Source: an uncultured Pseudomonas sp. (lineage in GTDB: Bacteria; Pseudomonadota; Gammaproteobacteria; Pseudomonadales; Pseudomonadaceae). Taken from it: 11,106 bases of DNA. The stretch is taken from NCBI GenBank assembly GCA_946886875.1, contig CAMPJN010000097.1, forward strand, positions 1-11,106. Reading direction: 5' to 3'. The notes beneath the pieces were generated by a model, which did not search any database, was not told the origin of the DNA, and was given only the letters and a program-made list of their open reading frames with translations. Shown piece by piece: positions 6,976 through 11,106 of this stretch. The position numbers were made by a program, and so were the translations under genes. Within the stretch, counting starts at the first letter, position 1. Every line of letters begins with the position of its first letter.

Positions 6976-7422
6976 CTAGCGTTGCGCAGGGCCGTTTTCA
7001 CCTAAAGGCACTATGGCCATGGTCAAGCGCGAAATGCAGCTGGCCTTGCCGTCTTCTCCGCTCAGACGAATATCCCAGACGTGGGTGGTATGCCCCAGGT
7101 GTACGGCGCGGGCCACCGCGGTGACCCGGCCGTTGCGCAAACCGCGAAGGTGGTTGGCGTTAACCTCCAGGCCCACACAATAAAACTTGCTGTTGTCGAT
7201 GCATAGATAGCTGGCGGTGGAACCGAGGGTTTCCGCCAATACCACGGACGCGCCACCGTGCAGCAGACCATAGGGCTGATGGGTGCGTGGATCGACCACC
7301 ATGCTGGCGGTCAGGGATTGATCGTCATAGGACTCGAAACGGATATCGAGAAGTTCGCCGATGGTATTTTTCAGCGACTGGTTGAGATTCGCCAGGTCGG
7401 GTGTTTGCTGCCATATATGCAT
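6976..7422 (-). CDS. Hotdog-fold acyl-CoA thioesterase, YdiI/MenI-like
   Basis: A 148-residue PaaI/4HBT-II-type hotdog thioesterase, very similar to E. coli YdiI (MenI), which hydrolyses 1,4-dihydroxy-2-naphthoyl-CoA and other aromatic and acyl-CoAs in vitro. The core is RTHQPYGLLHGGASVVLAET at residues 46-65, giving Gln49, His55 and catalytic Glu64, equivalent to YdiI Gln48, His54 and Glu63. The pattern CVGLEVNANHLR and HLGHTTHVWDI also follow the family. No men genes are in the window and pseudomonads normally use ubiquinone, so a menaquinone role is unlikely; clearance or recycling of acyl-CoA is a better guess. GGAG about five bases before the ATG supports the start. The acyl-CoA ligase gene lies 53 bases upstream on the same strand, so the two probably share a transcript and act on opposite sides of an acyl-CoA pool. 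Confidence 0.9.
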   Translation of the reverse strand: MHIWQQTPDLANLNQSLKNTIGELLDIRFESYDDQSLTASMVVDPRTHQPYGLLHGGASVVLAETLGSTASYLCIDNSKFYCVGLEVNANHLRGLRNGRVTAVARAVHLGHTTHVWDIRLSGEDGKASCISRLTMAIVPLGENGPAQR

Positions 7423-7442
7423 AACCGCTCCATATTCGAATT

Positions 7443-7462
7443 ACCGGCCGATATCGGCCGGT
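7443..7462. repeat. 20-bp perfect palindrome between ligase and thioesterase genes
   Basis: ACCGGCCGATATCGGCCGGT is exactly self-complementary, in the 53-base spacer 13 bases after the ligase stop and 20 bases before the thioesterase start. As RNA it could form an 8-bp hairpin with an ATAT loop. There is no T-run after it on either strand, so it is not a standard terminator. It could be a processing or attenuation hairpin, or a protein-binding site. Confidence 0.6.
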
Positions 7463-7475
7463 TCGCAGCCAAACT

Positions 7476-9143
7476 TCACTCGTGCCAAAGCACACTGTCG
7501 GCGTGTTCGCTCCACTCGTCAAAACGCTCGCTATAAGTCCCTTCGACCACGGCGCGCTTGATTTTCAGAGTCGGCGTAAGAAAGCCGTTATCCACCGCCC
7601 AGACATCCTTGACCAAAATCAGACGCTGCACCCGCTCGTGCTTGTCGAGGCCCTGATTGACCTCATCCAGCAGCTTTTTCAGGCTGCTCTGCAGTTCCTG
7701 TCGTGCACCGTTCAGGGCTTCGTTGCGCCCCACTTCGGAAAGCACGCAAAGGGCCATGGGTTGCGCCATGCCATCGCCGACCACGCACACCTGTTCGATA
7801 CGCGCATGCTCGGCCAGGCGATTTTCGATCGGTGCCGGGGCCACGTATTTGCCCTTGCTGGTCTTGAAGATTTCCTTGATCCGCCCGGTCAGGCGCAAGT
7901 TGCCCTCGGCGTCCTGCTCGCCCTTGTCGCCGGTACGCAGAAAGCCGTCGGCGGTGATGGTTTCCGCGGTTTTCTCCGGGTCCAGGTAATAGCCCTGCAT
8001 GGTCGCACCGCTGCGCACCTGCACTTCGCCATCCTCGGCGATACGCACCTCGACCCCAGGGCTGTTCTGGCCGATCCAGCCCTGCTTGAATTTGCCCGGC
8101 CGACAGACGTGGGAATAGCCGCAGTTTTCGGTCATGCCATAGACTTCGAGCACATCCAGGCCCAGGCGTTTGTACCAGTTGAGCAAGGCTTCCGGCACCG
8201 GAGCTGCGCCAGACAACGCATAGCGCACCGCGTCCAAACCCAGGCCCACCAATACCCGCTTGCCGACGATACGGCCGATAATCGGCAGCTTTAGCAGGAA
8301 GTCGAGACGCGCCGCCGGCATCTTGCTGTACACACCCATCTGGAACTTGGTCCAGATGCGCGGCACACCGAAGATCACCGTCGGCCGCGCGCGTTTGAGA
8401 TCGACAAGGAAGGTGTCGAGGCTTTCGGCGAAATAGATTGTCTGCCCCGAGTAGAGCGAAGCCAACTCGACGAACATGCGCTCGGCGACATGGCACAGCG
8501 GCAAATAGGACAGCACCCGGTCCTGCTCACCGACGCCGAACAGTTCGGTGGCATGGCTGGCGGCAAAGCCAAAATTACCGAAGCTGTGCATCACGCCCTT
8601 GGGCATGCCGGTGGTACCGGAGGTGTAAATGATGGTGGCGAGCTGATCGGCCGCGGGCATGGGGTTATCGCGAATCGGCGAGCAGGCCTGCAAGTCATCC
8701 CACAGATAGCTGAAGATGCCTGCCGGGCGCAGTGGCAAGCCAATGGTCGGCAACTCTGCCGGTACGCCGGGCGCCATGCCGGCCCAGTCGTCCAGCTTGC
8801 CGACGAACAGCAGCGCCGCACCGGAATGACGCAACACCTGCTGGACCGATTCGGCGGTCAAGTTCGGGTACAGCGGCACCGAAACATGCCCGGCCATCCA
8901 GATCGCCAGGTCGGCGACTATCCAATGTGCGCAGTTCTTCGACAACAGCGCCACGCGGCTGCCCGGAGGTAGTTCCTGGCTGCGCAACCAGCCAGCGGCG
9001 CGACGTGCCTGCTCACCGACCTCGGCCCAACTCAGCTCCTGCAGCTGACCACTCGGCAGCGGCTGAATCAGGAATTTCTTGTTCGGGTGCCTCGCCTCGC
9101 GTTGATAAAACACCTCGAGCGGCAAACTGAGCGCATCAGCCAC
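7476..9143 (-). CDS. AMP-forming long-chain acyl-CoA synthetase (FAA1/COG1022 type)
   Basis: A 555-residue member of the ANL adenylate-forming superfamily. It activates a carboxylic acid with ATP to an acyl-adenylate and transfers the acyl group to CoA. Motifs in order are the P-loop YTSGTTGMPKG (173-183), LPLCHVAERM (214-223), SGAAPVPEALL (311-321), YGMTE (335-339), the RTGD aspartate motif (403-406), the hinge LTGRIKEIFKTSKGKYVAP (418-436) and the C-terminal catalytic Lys527 in PTLKIKR. The GRIKEIFKTSKGKYVAP form points to the eukaryote-like long-chain (COG1022) branch and not to classical FadD, but the chain length cannot be read. The start is a GTG, chosen because a strong AGGAGG lies seven bases upstream; the longer in-frame ATG at 9194 has no such site. 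An 18-bp palindrome lies 43 bases upstream. The thioesterase gene follows. Confidence 0.93.
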   Translation of the reverse strand: MADALSLPLEVFYQREARHPNKKFLIQPLPSGQLQELSWAEVGEQARRAAGWLRSQELPPGSRVALLSKNCAHWIVADLAIWMAGHVSVPLYPNLTAESVQQVLRHSGAALLFVGKLDDWAGMAPGVPAELPTIGLPLRPAGIFSYLWDDLQACSPIRDNPMPAADQLATIIYTSGTTGMPKGVMHSFGNFGFAASHATELFGVGEQDRVLSYLPLCHVAERMFVELASLYSGQTIYFAESLDTFLVDLKRARPTVIFGVPRIWTKFQMGVYSKMPAARLDFLLKLPIIGRIVGKRVLVGLGLDAVRYALSGAAPVPEALLNWYKRLGLDVLEVYGMTENCGYSHVCRPGKFKQGWIGQNSPGVEVRIAEDGEVQVRSGATMQGYYLDPEKTAETITADGFLRTGDKGEQDAEGNLRLTGRIKEIFKTSKGKYVAPAPIENRLAEHARIEQVCVVGDGMAQPMALCVLSEVGRNEALNGARQELQSSLKKLLDEVNQGLDKHERVQRLILVKDVWAVDNGFLTPTLKIKRAVVEGTYSERFDEWSEHADSVLWHE

Positions 9144-9150
9144 AGGGCTT

Positions 9151-9156
9151 CCTCCT
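9151..9156 (-). promoter_or_regulatory. Strong ribosome binding site of the acyl-CoA ligase
   Basis: AGGAGG on the minus strand is a perfect Shine-Dalgarno core, seven bases before a GTG at 9143. It decides in favour of the GTG start over the in-frame ATG at 9194. Confidence 0.85.
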
Positions 9157-9185
9157 TTGTTTTTATTGTGGGAATAACGGAGCCA

Positions 9186-9203
9186 ACCAAGCAATTGCTT
9201 GGT
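9186..9203. promoter_or_regulatory. 18-bp perfect palindrome, probable operator for the acyl-CoA ligase gene
   Basis: ACCAAGCAATTGCTTGGT is exactly self-complementary and lies in the 123-base spacer, 42 bases before the ligase start. Length, AT-rich centre and position resemble operators of TetR-type repressors of acyl-CoA metabolism. On the minus strand a weak promoter (TTGCGG, 17 bases, AATAGT) could lie just upstream, placing the palindrome across the start of transcription. No regulator gene is in the window, and the identity of the binding protein is inference. Confidence 0.55.
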
Positions 9204-9266
9204 CAGACTATTCCACGCGCAAAGGAGTGCCGCAAGTAGATATATGTTTCGCCCAGTAGCGTTTTG

Positions 9267-9731
9267 TTAAACTCGCTGCGGATGGGTCAGCGCCAGCAGA
9301 TCCATAGTACCGGCGGCAGGCATTTCACCTTCCAGCTCAGCCAGGCTGGCGGTGGCCATGGCCAACGGTTGTTGGCGATGACCGTGCACCAGCCAACCGC
9401 CCAGGCTACCGACCAGGGGCTGGTGGGTAACCAGGAGCAACTCTGCCGCGGTGAAGCGTGCAAGCTTAGTCAACACTTCACGAGGGTCGCTGTCAGGTGT
9501 CAACCAGGCCACGCTGCGCAACTCGCCATTGAAGTTCAACGCCTGTTTGACCAGCGCCGCGGTTTGCTGGGCGCGCACATAGGGGCTGACCAGAATCAGG
9601 TCGAGCGGGCGCCCCTGCAGCTGCTGCGCCGACTGCAGAACCTCTTGCCGACCATGAGCGGTCAAGGCGCGTCCGGCGTCGGTACGCGCCTGCGCTTCGG
9701 CTTCGCCATGGCGCAGCAGCCAGAGCCTCAT
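9267..9731 (-). CDS. sixA: Phosphohistidine phosphatase SixA
   Basis: A 154-residue histidine phosphatase of the minimal SixA type. The N-terminal MRLWLLRHGEAE gives Arg7 and the nucleophile His8; DAGRALTAHGRQEV follows; SPYVRAQQTA supplies Arg53, and VTHQPLVG supplies the second catalytic His103. The short length with no large insertion separates SixA from phosphoglycerate mutases. In E. coli SixA removes phosphate from histidine phosphoproteins, notably NPr of the nitrogen-related phosphotransferase system; the target here is not known. The frame is open 62 codons upstream, through the DUF4389 gene, but the family start is the ATG at 9731. Only 10 bases separate it from the DUF4389 stop, with a weak ribosome binding site, so translation is probably coupled. 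Transcription with gpsA upstream is plausible. Confidence 0.93.
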   Translation of the reverse strand: MRLWLLRHGEAEAQARTDAGRALTAHGRQEVLQSAQQLQGRPLDLILVSPYVRAQQTAALVKQALNFNGELRSVAWLTPDSDPREVLTKLARFTAAELLLVTHQPLVGSLGGWLVHGHRQQPLAMATASLAELEGEMPAAGTMDLLALTHPQRV

Positions 9732-9741
9732 CGCACAATGC

Positions 9742-10104
9742 TCACAGCCGCGGTTCTTCATCGCGCACCGGATGGGGCGCTGGCGGGATGCTATGCGGCG
9801 CTTCACCCTGAGGTGCCAGCGGCGTTGGCCAATCGGTGAACGGCCAAGGCTTCTCTTCACTGTTGAAGGTGCCGAAGCGGCCGATCTGCGCCAGGTACTG
9901 GCACAGACTGTCGCCAAAACCGAGCAGGCTGCCGCTCGGCGCTCCGTAGAACAAGCGGTAGCCGAGTTGCAGCAACACCACGGCGCCCAGCAACAGCTCA
10001 GCCAATTGCCAGATAATCGCGAACAGCACCATCCACAGAATCCGCAGCACTATGGACTCGCGCTCCAGGGTTTTACCTTCTTCGCTCATATTCGCTTCAC
10101 TCAT
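9742..10104 (-). CDS. DUF4389 family small membrane protein
   Basis: A 120-residue protein with the DUF4389 pattern: a short charged N-terminus, then LERESIVLRILWMVLFAIIW and a second hydrophobic run up to about residue 52, enough for one long or two short membrane helices. A YRLFYGAPSG turn and a LCQYLAQIGRFGTFNSEEKPWPF segment follow, with a Pro-rich tail. Function is unknown. Three in-frame ATGs lie close together (10110, 10104, 10089). AGGAG at 10111-10115 directly abuts the first but is six bases before the second, so 10104 is chosen. The gene lies between gpsA and sixA on the same strand; pairing with sixA 10 bases away suggests a common transcript, but gives no firm function. Confidence 0.83.
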   Translation of the reverse strand: MSEANMSEEGKTLERESIVLRILWMVLFAIIWQLAELLLGAVVLLQLGYRLFYGAPSGSLLGFGDSLCQYLAQIGRFGTFNSEEKPWPFTDWPTPLAPQGEAPHSIPPAPHPVRDEEPRL

Positions 10105-10110
10105 GGTCAT

Positions 10111-10115
10111 CTCCT
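10111..10115 (-). promoter_or_regulatory. Ribosome binding site deciding the DUF4389 start
   Basis: AGGAG on the minus strand touches the ATG at 10110 and leaves six bases before the ATG at 10104, so ribosomes should use the second ATG. Confidence 0.65.
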
Positions 10116-10139
10116 ATAACGCCGCGATTGCTCGCCTGC

Positions 10140-10168
10140 CGGACTCGGCGTCAAAGCGCCCGAGTCCG
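10140..10168 (-). other. Hairpin in the gpsA to DUF4389 spacer
   Basis: A 9-bp perfect inverted repeat (CGGACTCGG at 10140-10148 with CCGAGTCCG at 10160-10168) encloses an 11-base loop, 26 bases past the gpsA stop. No T-run follows on the minus strand, so it is not a standard terminator. It may act as an mRNA stability hairpin or weak attenuator between gpsA and the next gene. Confidence 0.5.
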
Positions 10169-10194
10169 TTCGGCTCCAGAAACGCTGGACTGAA

Positions 10195-11106
10195 CTAAAA
10201 ACCCGTGGTGGGAATGAAATCGACGTCGGTCTTCGGCTCGGCACGCATCAGCCCTTCGACTACCTGTTCCAGCGTCCGCCCTTCGAAAAGGATCGCATGC
10301 AAGCCGGCAACCAGCGGCATGTACACCTGCAATTCCTCGGCTTTGGACTTCAGCACCTTGATTGTGTTCACCCCCTCCGCCACTTCGCCCAAGCGCGCCA
10401 CCGCGTCCTCCAGGCTCAGGCCTTCGCCCAGGGCGAAACCGACCTGGTAGTTGCGGCTCTTCGAAGAGGAGCAGGTAACGATCAAGTCGCCGACCCCAGC
10501 CAGGCCGAGGAAGGTCATGGGGTTGGCGCCCAGCTGCACGGCGAATCGGGTCATCTCAGCCAGAGCACGGGTAATCAGCATGCCCCGGGTGTTTTCGCCC
10601 ATACCGAGGGCCGCGGCCATTCCGGCGATGATCGCGTAGACGTTCTTCAGTGCCCCGCCCAACTCGACGCCGAAGCGATCGGCACTGGCATAAACGCGGA
10701 AGGTACGGCCATGCAGGGCATTCTGCACACGCTGACAAAGCTCTTCGTCCTCGCTGGCGATAACGCTGGCGGTCAACGCATGCTCGGCGACCTCCCTGGC
10801 CAGATTCGGCCCGGACAGCACACCGATGCGCGCCTGTGGAGCAATGTCCTCGAGAATCTGGCTCATCAGCTTGAAGCTCTGCGCCTCGATACCCTTGGTG
10901 GTGCTGATCAACAGTTTGCTTTGGAGTTTGTCCGCCATTGGCTGCAAGGCCTGGCGCAAGGCGCTAGACGGTAAGGCGACGAACACCAGCTCGCAGGCGT
11001 CGAGGGTTGCCGCCAGGTCGCTGAGCGGTTCGACACCGGCATGAACTTTCACGCCTTTCAGGTAACGTGGGTTTTCGCCGGTCAGGCGAATCGCCTCGGC
11101 TTGCTC
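10195..11106 (-). CDS. gpsA: NAD(P)-dependent glycerol-3-phosphate dehydrogenase GpsA, N-terminus cut off
   Basis: GpsA reduces dihydroxyacetone phosphate to sn-glycerol 3-phosphate, the backbone precursor of phospholipids, in the cytosol. The window holds the C-terminal 303 codons plus the stop; the frame is open to the right edge and reads [20 protein letters not shown] before the GTG at 11052, which is an internal valine and not a start. About 35-40 residues, including the GxGxxG nucleotide-binding loop, are missing. Visible family blocks are [50 protein letters not shown] with the conserved catalytic lysine, and [20 protein letters not shown]. The C-terminus ends in a short acidic tail. 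DUF4389 and sixA genes lie downstream on the same strand. The frame looks intact, with no disruption in the visible part. Confidence 0.96.
   Translation of the reverse strand, partial: EQAEAIRLTGENPRYLKGVKVHAGVEPLSDLAATLDACELVFVALPSSALRQALQPMADKLQSKLLISTTKGIEAQSFKLMSQILEDIAPQARIGVLSGPNLAREVAEHALTASVIASEDEELCQRVQNALHGRTFRVYASADRFGVELGGALKNVYAIIAGMAAALGMGENTRGMLITRALAEMTRFAVQLGANPMTFLGLAGVGDLIVTCSSSKSRNYQVGFALGEGLSLEDAVARLGEVAEGVNTIKVLKSKAEELQVYMPLVAGLHAILFEGRTLEQVVEGLMRAEPKTDVDFIPTTGF

Noticed and set aside
7663..8496. A 277-codon minus-strand open frame within the acyl-CoA ligase
   Set aside because: It is an alternate frame of the ligase, whose own frame carries all the ANL motifs. No frameshift is needed to explain it.
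10140..10168. Hairpin after gpsA as an intrinsic terminator
   Set aside because: The stem is good but no T-run follows on the minus strand, so it is kept only as a hairpin.
1..11106. CRISPR array, tRNA genes, prophage or toxin-antitoxin and defence systems
   Set aside because: No spaced direct repeats, tRNA cloverleaf, phage or defence gene motif was seen; all recognisable genes are core metabolic or housekeeping families.

Overview
The window looks like ordinary chromosomal core DNA of a Pseudomonas-type gammaproteobacterium. It is GC-rich, has GC-biased third codon positions, and is almost fully coding. The gene set points to this group: gpsA, a DUF4389 protein, SixA, an acyl-CoA ligase, a YdiI-like thioesterase, two alpha/beta hydrolases, a YfcG-like GST, a DUF4892 protein, a YdiK-like permease, an RssA-like patatin, selD and mnmH. 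I recall a similar gene order between gpsA and selD in Pseudomonas genomes, but could not check it here. No transposase, prophage gene, CRISPR array, rRNA or tRNA was found.

Layout: all genes except one are on the minus strand, so transcription runs mostly from right to left. At the right edge is gpsA, which lacks its first few dozen codons. A 97-base spacer with a hairpin separates it from a small DUF4389 membrane protein, followed 10 bases later by sixA. A 123-base spacer with an 18-bp perfect palindrome (possible operator) precedes a GTG-started long-chain acyl-CoA ligase. A 53-base spacer with a 20-bp perfect palindrome leads to a hotdog thioesterase. Then comes a 225-base gap holding a REP-like inverted doublet and a candidate promoter. 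Next are two alpha/beta hydrolases overlapping by four bases (ATGA), a Nu-class GST and an exported DUF4892 protein, ending in a good intrinsic terminator at 3473-3502. The YdiK-like permease follows and converges, with 7 bases between stops, on the only plus-strand gene, the RssA-like patatin. That gene is divergent from selD, which overlaps the start of mnmH (TGATG).

Functional themes: selD and mnmH form a clear pathway, in which selenophosphate made by SelD is used by MnmH to form 2-selenouridine in tRNA. Ligase, thioesterase, the hydrolases and the patatin all belong to families acting on acyl-CoA, acyl esters or lipids. A shared lipid role for them is inference. gpsA provides sn-glycerol 3-phosphate for phospholipid synthesis. 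SixA is a phosphohistidine phosphatase.

I see no strong sign of an undescribed system. The items most worth a second look are the two perfect palindromes flanking the ligase gene, the REP-like doublet, and the menI-like thioesterase in a lineage not known for menaquinone.
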